Of a DNA stretch of 64,000 nucleotides, positions 25,196 to 33,349 are shown in pieces. The stretch is from RGIG1902 sp034926865 (GTDB lineage: Bacteria; Bacillota; Clostridia; Oscillospirales; Butyricicoccaceae), in assembly GCA_034926865.1 (NCBI GenBank), contig JAYFQP010000010.1, forward strand, positions 1 to 64,000, read 5' to 3'. The notes under the pieces were generated by a model that was not told where the DNA came from, did no database searches, and saw nothing but the letters and a program-made list of their open reading frames with translations. Numbering within the stretch: position 1 is the first letter of the stretch; the number at the start of each line of letters is the position of its first letter. A program made the translations under genes and the position numbers.

Positions 25196-26346
25196 AGCAG
25201 CGGAAAAATTTTTTATTTTTGATATCCGTTTGTTTAGTTATGTTTCTTTGTACCGGTTGCTGGAATTACCGAGAAATTGAAAAATGCACAATTATAGCTG
25301 GTATAGCCATTGATGAAGGCACTGATGGATACAAATACCATATAACCTATGAAGTTCTTAATTTTTCTACCGGAAACGATCAGACCATAAAATCCTCTAT
25401 TATTGAATCTGACGGCAATTCAATTTTTGATTCATTGCGCAAGGCTGTAACAATGTCGGATGAGAAGCTTTATGTTGGCAACTGTGAAATAATAATTCTT
25501 AGTAAAGCTATTGCCGAAGATGGCATCGAACAGCTGGCGGACTTTTTTGTAAGAGATGCCGAGCCGCGCATAACCGCGGCCTTTGCCGTATCAGATGAAG
25601 AAACCGCTGCAAAGATATTAAATATTCACTTAAAAACAAATGAACCGGTATCTTATAAAATCCTAGGAATTCTGGATCAATCACAAAAGGTGCTTGGTCA
25701 TATACTCTCAGTTCCCTTATTCGAAATAGTCGGGACACTCAATTCAGAATCATCCAAGGCTCTGACTTTGCCCAAAATCCGTCTTGTGGAAATTTCAGAT
25801 AATTCCGAACCTCAGCTATATACAAATGCAATATTGCGGCAGGGCAAAATGGTAGGTTCTCTGAAGGAGGATGAAAACCTTTATTTTCTCATGTTAAAAA
25901 ACAAAATTGAAAGCGGTATTTTGCTTACCCAAGTTCCAGACCCATTAAAGACAGTTTCTCTTGAAATTTTTAATTGCAAAACAACAATAAAACCTATTAT
26001 AAACGGTGATAATGTGACCATGGAAATAAAGGTAAAATTAAATACTGCCTTAGGGGAAGACAACGGCCAAGAAAAATACAAAAACAAAAGCGGAGAACTG
26101 AAAAAAATCGAGGAGGCCGCTTCAAAAACAGTTGAAGCAGGTTTAATGAACTTGATTTCAGATATGCAAAACAATTACAACGCTGATATCTTTGGATTTG
26201 GAGAAATGATCGAGAAGGAAAAATATGAGGATTGGGAGAAAATGTCGGGCAACTGGGATAATATTTTTCCTAATGTAAAATGCAAAATCTCAGCAGACAT
26301 ACGAATTATCAACTCAGCTACTGCTGTGCCGAAAGGCGGAGACTAA
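25192..26346 (+). CDS. Spore germination receptor C subunit lipoprotein (GerC/GerKC family)
   Basis: A 384-residue lipoprotein: signal peptide, then the lipobox TGCWNYREIEK that opens almost every GerAC protein. The body shows the three-domain pattern of the family (IIAGIAIDE, later KLYVGNCEIIILSKAIAEDG, FFVRDAEPR, and a C-terminal AGLMNLISDMQNNYNADIF). It is attached to the outer face of the inner spore membrane and is needed for receptor function. Its ATG overlaps the A-subunit stop by four bases (ATGA), so translation is coupled. Confidence 0.92.
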   Translation: MKQRKNFLFLISVCLVMFLCTGCWNYREIEKCTIIAGIAIDEGTDGYKYHITYEVLNFSTGNDQTIKSSIIESDGNSIFDSLRKAVTMSDEKLYVGNCEIIILSKAIAEDGIEQLADFFVRDAEPRITAAFAVSDEETAAKILNIHLKTNEPVSYKILGILDQSQKVLGHILSVPLFEIVGTLNSESSKALTLPKIRLVEISDNSEPQLYTNAILRQGKMVGSLKEDENLYFLMLKNKIESGILLTQVPDPLKTVSLEIFNCKTTIKPIINGDNVTMEIKVKLNTALGEDNGQEKYKNKSGELKKIEEAASKTVEAGLMNLISDMQNNYNADIFGFGEMIEKEKYEDWEKMSGNWDNIFPNVKCKISADIRIINSATAVPKGGD

Positions 26347-26558
26347 TGCCATATATACCAATTTTCACAGCATTTTATATAACTCTGATTTTTACTGATC
26401 TAATACCAATGATTCAAAAAAAAGAAAAAAAATATTTAAGGTTTTGTATCCCGGTCTACCTTATCACTCTTGTCGCAAATCTCATAATAGGCATGGATGT
26501 TCATATCACAAGCATAACTGCAATTCTCGAAAAACTTATGTCTAATTTTATTAAATGA
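26346..26558 (+). CDS. Small two-helix membrane protein, candidate D subunit of the germinant receptor
   Basis: A 70-residue protein beginning MPYIPIFTAFYITLIF, with two membrane helices (about 3-22 and 33-53). Its ATG shares bases with the C-subunit stop (TAATG) and its stop overlaps the next ATG, so it is tightly embedded in the operon. Small two-helix D subunits are known from some Bacillus and Clostridium ger operons and adjust receptor activity; the position and topology here fit that role. Sequence is too short for firm assignment. Confidence 0.65.
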   Translation: MPYIPIFTAFYITLIFTDLIPMIQKKEKKYLRFCIPVYLITLVANLIIGMDVHITSITAILEKLMSNFIK

Positions 26559-26572
26559 AAAGGTGTCGCATA

Positions 26573-27661
26573 ATGGAAGCTCGTATCACAGGCAGACAGC
26601 TCGAATCCACGATTGCTCTTTTTATTATAGGGAGTTCCCTTGTCACAGGAACACAAAGTGAAGCCGGGCAGGACACATGGATCTGCTTAATAATTGCCAT
26701 GCTTCTGAATATTCCTCTTATATGGATCCAATCAAAAATTATAGAGCTCTATCCGGGCAGAAACTATATTGAAAATATTATAAAGGCATGCGGCAAACCC
26801 ATTGGAAAGACTTTCTGCGTTCTTCTCCTGCTTTACAGCTTCCATATCGCCGCGCTTGTAATGAAAACTTTCTGCGTTTTTATTCGCAACATGAATATGC
26901 CGGAAACGCCGTTAATTTTCGTTCTTATTGCTCTCACAGCAGCTCAATTATACGTTTCAAAAAAAAGAATCAATGTTGTAGCAAGAATTTCCAAGTTTAT
27001 TCTGCCGGTCTTGCTTGTAACTGTCTTTATAACTCTAGCTATGGCATATAAATGCATGAATATTTCAAATATAAAGCCCATATTGAAAACCGATATAAGT
27101 CCAATGATAAAGAGTATTTTGCTGCTGTTCACGCTTCCTCTGGGTGAATCTGTGATCTGTGCGCCTCTTTTTTCCGTTCTGGAAGAAAAAGCAAAGGTAT
27201 TTCCAGTTTTTCTGAAAGGAACACTAATGGGCTTTGCAATCCTTCTAATTGCAAATCTGCGTAATTTGTTTATTTTAGGCCCAGCGCAAAAAATCTATAT
27301 CTATGCATCATACCAAGCTGTCAGCGTCATATCTATTGGTGACTTTTTTACGCGTATAGAGGTAATCATAGGGTTCAATCTTCTCCTCGCCGGGTTTATA
27401 AAATTTTGTGTGGCGCTTTTCACCTGCAGCCATGAAGTAGAAAAGATTTTTGGTCTTGATGACTATGTGCCTTTATTAGCTCCATGCAGTCTTATCCTTA
27501 TTACGCTTGTCATGGTGGTCAGCACCAATATTGAGGAAGTTATAAGCTGGCTGCAATATCATGCCCTGTATTCCATTCCGTTTCAGGTTTTTATTCCATG
27601 CACAATATTGCTGATCGGAAAAATAAAAAACCGTATCACAGGGTTGACTACGCCGGGATAG
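26573..27661 (+). CDS. Spore germination receptor B subunit (GerAB/GerKB family)
   Basis: A 362-residue protein with ten predicted membrane helices, the GerAB branch of the amino acid/polyamine/organocation transporter fold. It opens MEARITGRQLESTIALFIIG, typical for the family, and has LPLGESVICAPLFSVL in the middle. The B subunit is known to bind the germinant. AAAGGTG at 26559-26565 fits the ATG at 26573; an ATG at 26555 overlaps the D-subunit stop and is less likely. The stop codon lies within the operon terminator. Confidence 0.9.
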   Translation: MEARITGRQLESTIALFIIGSSLVTGTQSEAGQDTWICLIIAMLLNIPLIWIQSKIIELYPGRNYIENIIKACGKPIGKTFCVLLLLYSFHIAALVMKTFCVFIRNMNMPETPLIFVLIALTAAQLYVSKKRINVVARISKFILPVLLVTVFITLAMAYKCMNISNIKPILKTDISPMIKSILLLFTLPLGESVICAPLFSVLEEKAKVFPVFLKGTLMGFAILLIANLRNLFILGPAQKIYIYASYQAVSVISIGDFFTRIEVIIGFNLLLAGFIKFCVALFTCSHEVEKIFGLDDYVPLLAPCSLILITLVMVVSTNIEEVISWLQYHALYSIPFQVFIPCTILLIGKIKNRITGLTTPG

Positions 27662-27684
27662 CAGAATCTGTCCCGGCTTTATTT
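27652..27684 (+). terminator. Terminator of the ger operon
   Basis: GCCGGGA (27652-27658) pairs with TCCCGGC (27671-27677), then TTTATTTATT. The left arm lies inside the last codons of the B-subunit gene. Confidence 0.75.
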
Positions 27685-27697
27685 ATTAAAAACAGCA

Positions 27698-27726
27698 TTG
27701 ATTTATTATTTAGAATATGGTAGAAT
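27698..27726 (+). promoter_or_regulatory. Promoter of the leader/methyltransferase unit
   Basis: TTGATT (27698-27703) and TAGAAT (27721-27726) are 17 bases apart, a good vegetative-type promoter. Transcription would start near 27733, giving a leader of about 300 bases before the methyltransferase gene. Confidence 0.6.
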
Positions 27727-27777
27727 ATAGGTGATCTAGCAATAGCCAACCCCTTACTTCGAAAGGAGATGCAAAAT

Positions 27778-27807
27778 ATGTCGGTTATAATGGTGATTTT
27801 AACTTAA
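27778..27807 (+). CDS. 9-residue leader peptide
   Basis: GAAAGGAGAT (27761-27770) is a strong ribosome binding site, eight bases before ATG at 27778. The ORF encodes MSVIMVILT and ends TAA. It has no length to be an ordinary protein and sits between a promoter and a series of hairpins, so a regulatory leader peptide is the natural reading. The sequence is not one I know. Confidence 0.55.
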   Translation: MSVIMVILT

Positions 27808-27817
27808 CTCAATATCC

Positions 27818-28004
27818 CGGCGCCTAAAAACATGATGAGGCTATGCCTCTATATTTTTGTGCGCCGCATTCAGGTAACCTTTCGTGCATACTGCATTTGC
27901 GGGAATACGATTCGTTCGTATTCTTTTTATTTATTGATGAAATATATCAGTAATACCGCAGGCAGCAGTCTCGACTGAGGCTGCTTGCTTTGCGGTATTT
28001 TTGC
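27818..28004 (+). promoter_or_regulatory. Candidate transcription attenuator: structured leader with two T-tailed terminators
   Basis: CGGCGC (27818-27823) / GCGCCG (27861-27866) encloses GAGGC/GCCTC (27837-27841/27845-27849). Then terminator 1, GAATACGA (27903-27910) / TCGTATTC (27916-27923), is followed by TTTTTATTTATT. Terminator 2, AATACCGCA (27952-27960) / TGCGGTATT (27991-27999), contains an inner GCAGC..GCTGC stem and is followed by T. TGCGG (27898-27902) can also pair with CCGCA (27956-27960), which would break terminator 2. Two terminators between a promoter and a gene, behind a leader ORF, suggest read-through control by translation of the leader. Confidence 0.6.
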
Positions 28005-28036
28005 GTCAAAATTTAAGGGAAAGCAGGAAATCTGTA

Positions 28037-28852
28037 ATGTATCAGACGTTAAATTGTTTGTTGCAAAAGCCTGTTCTATATGATAAAACTCAAGAAAAAT
28101 TCTGGAATGACCCTCATATTTCAAAGGGCATGCTTGATGCTCATCTGAACCCAAACACCGACTCAGCCAGCCGCAGGCCCGAGTATATCGAAGCCTCGGC
28201 AGCTTGGATTGCTTCACTTCTTCCGGATAACGCTAAGCTGCTCGATATAGGTTGTGGGCCGGGGTTATATACAAAGCGCCTGTCCGAATACAAATTACTC
28301 GTCACAGGGCTGGATTTTTCCGAGCGATCAATCACCTATGCCAGAGAGCATGACAAAAAAAGCCAGTACATTGTCAAAAATTATCTTGAAATGAACTTCG
28401 AGAATATGTTTGATATTGTTACCCTGATTTGGTGCGACTATGGTGCTCTGATACCGGAAGATCGCTATACTCTTCTTTCTCTAGTGTATCGCGCCCTGAA
28501 ACCGGGCGGCATGTTCCTCTTTGATGTGTTTACTCCCGCATGGAATAAGCAAAAAAGCGAAAACACATCATGGGAAGTCAGCAAAAGCGGAGGTTTCTGG
28601 AGTCCCAAAGCACATATATGCCTTAACGCTGAATATCTCTATGGCAAAAATGTTAATATGCACCGCCATGTGATCATCGAGGAAAAAGCCATACGCTGCT
28701 TCAATGTGTGGAACACCTGCTTCACTCAGGAAGCTTTATCAGAAGAATTTGCGCCTTACGATCTAAAGCCAGACAGCTTTTTTGCCGATGTGAAGGGCAC
28801 TCCTTACTTTGAGGATTCTCTGACGCTGTGCGCATTGATGAAGAAACAATAA
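28037..28852 (+). CDS. Class I SAM-dependent methyltransferase
   Basis: A 271-residue methyltransferase. Motif I is LLDIGCGPGLYTKRL, motif II VTGLDFSERSITYA, motif IV FDIVTLIWCDYGAL, and a post-motif RALKPGGMFLFDVF closes the Rossmann fold. An N-terminal helical part (MYQTLNCLLQKPVLYD, FWNDPHISKGML) is shared by a common clostridial subfamily of unknown substrate. AGGAA sits before ATG 28037; TTG at 28001 is inside the terminator and unlikely. It follows a leader-ORF attenuator, and a GNAT gene follows 73 bases later. Confidence 0.85.
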   Translation: MYQTLNCLLQKPVLYDKTQEKFWNDPHISKGMLDAHLNPNTDSASRRPEYIEASAAWIASLLPDNAKLLDIGCGPGLYTKRLSEYKLLVTGLDFSERSITYAREHDKKSQYIVKNYLEMNFENMFDIVTLIWCDYGALIPEDRYTLLSLVYRALKPGGMFLFDVFTPAWNKQKSENTSWEVSKSGGFWSPKAHICLNAEYLYGKNVNMHRHVIIEEKAIRCFNVWNTCFTQEALSEEFAPYDLKPDSFFADVKGTPYFEDSLTLCALMKKQ

Positions 28853-28925
28853 TGGCGCCACTTAATACGAAATATCGGACGGTACACATGAACTTTAACA
28901 ATTTACTTAATCGGAGGAATTATCA

Positions 28926-30230
28926 TTGAATATAATATTAAGACTTGAACGCCCCGAAGACCACCGCGCTGTTGAAGAGCTTACCAGAGAAGCGTTTTGG
29001 GGAAGCATGAATCACCCCACTTGTGAAGGCGAGCATTTGCTTGTTCATAAGCTGAGGGGCCTGCCATCTTTTGTGCCGGAACTCGACTATGTTGCAGAAG
29101 TGGATGGACATATTGTAGGACACGTAATCTACAGCATGGCAAAAATAGTTTCTTCAGATGGGGCTGAAACTGAGGTTCTTAATTTCGGCCCTATCAGCGT
29201 TCTGCCAAAATACAAGAAAATGGGGATCGGGTCCGTTTTGCTGCGGCATACTATATCAGAATCAAAAAGGCTTGGTTACAGGGCTATTGTATTCTACGGT
29301 CACCCGGACTATTATCCCCGTCTTGGTTTTCTTAGGGCAAGCACATTCGGCATAACCTCCCTAAATGGAAAGAGCTTTGATGCCCTTATGGCTATGCCGC
29401 TTTATGAAGGAGCTCTTGCAGGCGTTTCGGGAGTTTATATGGAGGACCCCGTTTTTCAAATTGACCCTGCTGAAATGGAAGTGTTCGACCGCACCTTCCC
29501 TCCAAAAGAACCTGTAAAACTTATTCCAATCAACAGACTAACCGATAAGCTTTCACAAAATATCAAAGAGGTTTTTGCCAGCCGCAGAATCAACTATGTA
29601 TCTCAGCTTCAAAGCTTCAGCGGAGCAGAGATTCTAAGTTGGGGCAATATTACCGAGCAAGACTTAAAAAATATAAACTGTATGCTTAAAGATCTGTCTC
29701 AGCCCGAAAAACTCTTGCCGGGCTCACCTATCCTGAAGCTTGCCGAAATGGGCGTTCAGATAATTCCCCTGCGCCAATGGCCTGCAAGGCTAGCCGAATG
29801 TCAAAATCTGCTCATTTCTTATTTTAGCTCCGATGATTTATCTAAACATGATCTCTCATTCTTGTTATGCAGCCAAAGCATATTGCCAGAGGGCTATTTT
29901 ATGGTGAAACACGACTCTGTTATCGGATGGGTAAGCCTTGATAAACATATCCCAGAATCGCTGCAAATAAACAATAACCAATCTCCTGATATTGAAAAAG
30001 GCTTAGTTCCGTGGATTTCGCTATTATTGGTTGCTGAACACGAACGAGGAAAAGGATACGGCAAACTTCTGTTGGAACATGCTCGCAGAGAAGCGGGCAG
30101 GATGGGCTTTTCAAAGGTATATGCGGTCGGCAGCCCAAGCGGATATTATGAAAAAAGAGATTTCCGCGAAATAGCTTTTTTAAATATCGCGCAGAACACA
30201 ATAATATATGAAGCGGATACGAAAGAATAG
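28926..30230 (+). CDS. Double GNAT protein with central alpha-CTD-like helical domain
   Basis: A 434-residue protein in three parts. Residues 1-165 are a GNAT domain of the YhbS type (NFGPISVLPKYKKMGIGSVLLRH; HPDYYPRLGF). Residues about 195-260 resemble the helix-hairpin-helix of the RNA polymerase alpha C-terminal domain (LSQNIKEVFASRRINYVSQL, then ILSWGNITEQDLKNI). Residues 285-430 are a second GNAT domain (LLVAEHERGKGYGKLLLEHA; SPSGYYEKRDF). The substrate is unknown. The start is TTG at 28926 behind a strong GGAGG (28912-28916); no nearby ATG fits better. It may be co-transcribed with the methyltransferase. Confidence 0.8.
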   Translation: MNIILRLERPEDHRAVEELTREAFWGSMNHPTCEGEHLLVHKLRGLPSFVPELDYVAEVDGHIVGHVIYSMAKIVSSDGAETEVLNFGPISVLPKYKKMGIGSVLLRHTISESKRLGYRAIVFYGHPDYYPRLGFLRASTFGITSLNGKSFDALMAMPLYEGALAGVSGVYMEDPVFQIDPAEMEVFDRTFPPKEPVKLIPINRLTDKLSQNIKEVFASRRINYVSQLQSFSGAEILSWGNITEQDLKNINCMLKDLSQPEKLLPGSPILKLAEMGVQIIPLRQWPARLAECQNLLISYFSSDDLSKHDLSFLLCSQSILPEGYFMVKHDSVIGWVSLDKHIPESLQINNNQSPDIEKGLVPWISLLLVAEHERGKGYGKLLLEHARREAGRMGFSKVYAVGSPSGYYEKRDFREIAFLNIAQNTIIYEADTKE

Positions 30231-30523
30231 GTGATAAATAGATATCCATATCAATACAACTGACACCGACTACCGTTTCAGCTGACCCGCAAGGGATTTG
30301 AGCACTGTTATGCATACTACCTTCAGCAAATTGCAGTTTAAAATATCACACAGACAACCCTATGGGCATATATTGATATATGGGCATATGATGGCTCATA
30401 GAATACGCCGTTGTTAAGGCTTTTCACAAATATTTCACTTCAGGCATAACATGTATTGTGTCCGCTTTCTTTTGCTCTGTAAATAAACTATGCCTTGCAA
30501 ATAAACTGAACGGAGTAGTGCTT

Positions 30524-30661
30524 ATGTTTTGTTTTTGGCCCTTTTTAGTTGGTGTTGGAGCAGGGATTATCGGTGGCAGAATAGGTCGGAATAGATGCAA
30601 CTGCGGCTGTAATTCCCAGTGCGGCTGCAATTCGTGCGGCTGTAACGGCTGTTGGCGTTAA
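30524..30661 (+). CDS. 45-residue Cys/Gly-rich small protein
   Basis: The protein opens MFCFWPFLVGVGAGIIGG, a short hydrophobic segment, then RIGRNRCNCGCNSQCGCNSCGCNGCW with nine cysteines in alternating C-x-C and N-C patterns. It resembles small Cys-rich peptides of spore coats or metal-binding peptides; neither is shown. CGGAG (30511-30515) is eight bases before the ATG. A terminator follows at 30677, so it is a monocistronic unit. Confidence 0.6.
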   Translation: MFCFWPFLVGVGAGIIGGRIGRNRCNCGCNSQCGCNSCGCNGCWR

Positions 30662-30676
30662 TAAGTATTACCTCTC

Positions 30677-30712
30677 AGGCTTGCTGTAAAAAGCAAGCCT
30701 TTATTTTTTTAA
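30677..30712 (+). terminator. Rho-independent terminator after the Cys-rich gene
   Basis: AGGCTTGCT (30677-30685) pairs with AGCAAGCCT (30692-30700), followed by TTATTTTTTT. Confidence 0.85.
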
Positions 30713-30856
30713 ATCTTAGGATCTATATATGCAGCGAAGTCATGTATGTGTTATCAAATGGTTTTGCTTAACTATGTTTACATATATACTATATACAAAC
30801 ATTATTTTCCGACATAATTTTCTTATTTTTGAACACCCTATTTTTGAGGTGATATC

Positions 30857-31024
30857 GTGAAATCCAAGAAAATCAGAGCCGCCATAAATGAAAGCATTGA
30901 CAGTCCAATCCCGGTAAACATTTATCCGGCGATTGACACTGACCTGGCTCGCGATAATATCGAAAACGATTTGTCTGATGCCGACCTTCAAGATTTTCAT
31001 CCACGACGCAAAGGCATCAGATAA
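30857..31024 (+). CDS. 55-residue acidic/basic small hypothetical protein
   Basis: GTG at 30857 follows GAGGTGAT (30846-30853) and opens a 55-codon frame, KSKKIRAAINESIDSPIP then AIDTDLARDNIENDLSD, ending FHPRRKGIR. No signal peptide, no cysteine. Codon use looks natural and the ribosome binding site is good, so a genuine small gene is likely, but no function is recognised. It is followed by a terminator at 31164. Confidence 0.5.
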   Translation: MKSKKIRAAINESIDSPIPVNIYPAIDTDLARDNIENDLSDADLQDFHPRRKGIR

Positions 31025-31163
31025 ACCGGAAAGCTATCCTGTGGGACCAAAACAACATTTATTTGCTTTTTTATCAAGAAATAATTTTTGTATCATTACA
31101 TTTTTAATGACTCTTTATATGTTGTAGCACGGTAAAAACAGGAAGACTTATACGATTGGCATA

Positions 31164-31204
31164 AAAAGGCTAAATAGTTTTTTAAAAACTATTTAGCCTT
31201 TTCT
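31164..31204 (+). terminator. Rho-independent terminator
   Basis: AAAAGGCTAAATAGTTTT pairs perfectly with AAAACTATTTAGCCTTTT around a 3-base loop. Probably ends the small gene at 30857. Confidence 0.8.
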
Positions 31205-31314
31205 GTCGCTCCCATGCTTCAGCATTTTACTATGCCTTGCCGGAATGCCCCTAAAGAATAATTCTCACATAAAGCACGGTATATACAGAGGGCCATATCC
31301 TCTAAATTATTTGC

Positions 31315-31343
31315 TTGACAATAATGCTAAGTAGGTGTATACT
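31315..31343 (+). promoter_or_regulatory. Strong vegetative promoter of the cold-shock gene
   Basis: Consensus TTGACA (31315-31320), 17-base spacer, TATACT (31338-31343). The start would be near 31350, leaving an untranslated leader of about 110 bases before the cold-shock gene, as expected for cold-regulated csp messages. Confidence 0.8.
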
Positions 31344-31462
31344 AAAAAAGTATTCTAAATGTATTAATTGATTTCTGCGGATTATAAGTCAGTTTCATTT
31401 TGGCTTATTTTCTGCAGTTTTTGTTTTTTGCGGTGGGATAACGTTTTTTAGGAGGTACAGTT

Positions 31463-31675
31463 ATGAATAACGGTACAGTTAAATGGTTCAACGATGAAAA
31501 AGGCTTTGGCTTCATTGCTAACAGCGACGGAGGCGCAGAGGTTTTTGTGCATTTCTCCGCTATCCAGTGCGAAGGTCACAAAACACTTCAGGAAGGACAG
31601 CAGGTAATCTATGACACAGAGACCGATCCAAAGAACTCAAAGAAACTGCGTGCAGTCAATGTCCGCATTGCTTAG
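31463..31675 (+). CDS. Cold-shock protein (CspA family)
   Basis: A 70-residue cold-shock domain with RNP1 KGFGFI and RNP2 VFVHFSAI, opening NNGTVKWFNDEKGFGF. Length and sequence are standard. It binds single-stranded RNA or DNA and acts as an RNA chaperone. AGGAGGT lies before the ATG and a consensus promoter with a long leader lies upstream. Confidence 0.95.
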   Translation: MNNGTVKWFNDEKGFGFIANSDGGAEVFVHFSAIQCEGHKTLQEGQQVIYDTETDPKNSKKLRAVNVRIA

Positions 31676-32102
31676 TTCCGGCAAGCGCACCCGTGGCTCA
31701 ACAAAAGAGGACGGGTGCTTAGGCACTGCTGATGTTGCTGTCTTCCCCAGATCTTTTATTGCAAAGAACGGCAGACTTGTATTGACCACAAATCTTGGCG
31801 ATATCGATGATCTGATTTTCAATGAAGATCATGGCAGCCATATCAGCGACAAATAGTATCACATAAGAAAGTTCCGGGGCAGCGGCTGACCCTGGTATTT
31901 TTTTTGCCCTTTTTTAGGCACGATTATCTGCTGTCGCATGCCGCCTGAGTACACTTATAAGCTATGCTGACTTGCTATAGATCAGCCGCATCACTCTAAA
32001 AATGAACAGGCTCACAATTAATCGTTCTTAAAAAGTTCGCAGTTTTCTAATTGTAATTTAAAGTAGTACTGTTAAAGTTAGTAAAAAAGCTGGAGGACAA
32101 AA
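31676..32102. other. Intergenic stretch after the cold-shock gene
   Basis: About 430 bases. A reading frame (31611-31856) overlaps the cold-shock gene and continues to TAG at 31854-31856, but lacks a start outside csp and is not supported. A hairpin at 31873-31895 with a T8 tail is the likely csp terminator. Nothing else seen. Confidence 0.45.
31873..31905 (+). terminator. Terminator of the cold-shock transcript
   Basis: CCGGGG (31873-31878) pairs with CCCTGG (31890-31895, one G-T), followed by TATTTTTTTT. The distance of 200 bases from the csp stop suggests a long 3' untranslated region. Confidence 0.65.
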
Positions 32103-32927
32103 ATGTTAATTAGCATAATCCTTGCTTGGGTCGCTGTTCTGCTTTGTATCATGTCTGCTTTAAAATATATTGCACGTATCAGCGGCAACAAGACATTAAA
32201 CCGATTTTTTCATAATATACATATTCCATTTGGCAGCTTATTGCTTGTTGTAGGCGTTTTACACGGAGTTTTTGCGGGGAATGCTTCCGCAGCGACACTC
32301 TCAAGCTTTCAGCCTGCCGCAGTTTTATTTACACTTAACTGGGGAACAGCCTGCTTTTTATTAGCTATTGTTCTCGCTTGCACATACTTATTGCATAAAA
32401 AGCTTAAACGAAAATGGCTGCTTATTCACAGAATTGCAACAGCAGCAATTTTGATTTGCCTTGTGCTGCACATATCTGATGTAGGAATACAGCTTCCCAA
32501 GCGCTTTTTCAGCAGTACTGCGGCGGCCGCAAAAGCCGATGAGCAGGAGAATACTAGTGAGAACGACAATAGTGATGTTTCCACTTCAATAGTAGATTTT
32601 TCCGGTGCACAGCTTAAAGATGGGACATACCAAGGTTCTGCCAAAGGCTACAATGGAACAACAACTGTTTCTGTCGTTGTTGAAAGCGGTCAGGTTACAG
32701 AAATAAATGTTGTCAGCCAAAATGATACAGATCGTTTTTTCGATCAAGCGGAAAGTGTACTTGATGATATCATCGATAATCAATCGCTTGAGGTAGACAC
32801 CGTTTCTGGTGCCACTTTTTCATCTGCGGGTCTTATCAATGCTGTGTATGATGCTTTGAAAGATGCTGTTACTTCAGGATCGCTCAGTGTGACAGATATT
32901 GATTTGCCCGCTGTGCATAAGCATTAA
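32103..32927 (+). CDS. Membrane protein with C-terminal FMN-binding domain
   Basis: A 274-residue protein. Four membrane helices (about 3-20, 38-56, 72-94, 106-124) carry histidines placed as in small b-type cytochrome or ferric-reductase-like proteins (FFHNIHI, GVLHGV, LIHRIAT, LVLHIS). After an Ala/Glu/Asn linker residues 165-255 form an FMN-binding domain (PF04205 type) with DGTYQGSAKGYNG and the flavinylation motif VSGATFSSAG, where the Thr may carry covalent FMN. Such proteins pass electrons across the membrane to extracytoplasmic flavin. No ApbE flavin transferase gene is in the window. GGAGG precedes the ATG. Confidence 0.82.
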   Translation: MLISIILAWVAVLLCIMSALKYIARISGNKTLNRFFHNIHIPFGSLLLVVGVLHGVFAGNASAATLSSFQPAAVLFTLNWGTACFLLAIVLACTYLLHKKLKRKWLLIHRIATAAILICLVLHISDVGIQLPKRFFSSTAAAAKADEQENTSENDNSDVSTSIVDFSGAQLKDGTYQGSAKGYNGTTTVSVVVESGQVTEINVVSQNDTDRFFDQAESVLDDIIDNQSLEVDTVSGATFSSAGLINAVYDALKDAVTSGSLSVTDIDLPAVHKH

Positions 32928-32939
32928 CATTAAAAATTG

Positions 32940-33040
32940 CAGTATTCTCAGTTCTTTGAAATGAGAATACTGTTCAAATAAAATACCTCGAAAAGGCTAT
33001 GCAGATTCTTTTAACAAAATCAGCATAGTCTTTTGTCTTA
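32940..33040 (+). terminator. Two hairpins after the FMN-binding gene
   Basis: CAGTATTCTCA (32940-32950) pairs perfectly with TGAGAATACTG (32962-32972) without a T-run. AAAAGGCTATGC (32991-33002) pairs with GCATAGTCTTTT (33023-33034), T-rich. The second is the likelier terminator. Confidence 0.6.
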
Positions 33041-33349
33041 TATAGGCTTGGATGAGATAAAATCAAATTACCCGCTAACCCAGCATCGCCGTAAACACAG
33101 TTAATCCAGTTACACATCTGTTCCGAACAAGCGGGTTTCAGACTAGGCTTACTTTAATTAACACTTTATTGCAGCAATTCAAATCAGCGAAATTCGGCGT
33201 TGCAAATAAGGGACATTATATTATATAATATATTAAAAATTCTTTAAAAAAGTTGCTTTTTCAAACGGTGATACTGAATACCTGTTTGAAATAATTCTTT
33301 TTTGCTTTAACCTGATTTATGTCATCTTTTATGATCTGAAGGAGTTCTT
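33041..33349. other. Intergenic stretch before the response regulator
   Basis: A 309-base stretch without a gene. It contains the candidate promoter at 33200-33229 and an A+T-rich 5' leader. ACCCGC (near 33071) and GCGGGT (near 33151) could pair over a long loop; nothing else is seen. Confidence 0.4.
33200..33229 (+). promoter_or_regulatory. Candidate promoter of the response regulator gene
   Basis: TTGCAA (33200-33205) and TATAAT (33224-33229) are 18 bases apart. Transcription would start near 33236, about 110 bases before the ATG. Confidence 0.5.

Noticed and set aside
27818..28004. T-box riboswitch upstream of the methyltransferase
   Set aside because: No T-box AGGGTGG-type motif or stem I features; the gene is not an amino-acid gene.
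31611..31856. 81-codon frame overlapping the cold-shock gene
   Set aside because: Starts inside csp in another frame, has no ribosome binding site, and the part beyond csp has no start codon of its own with support.
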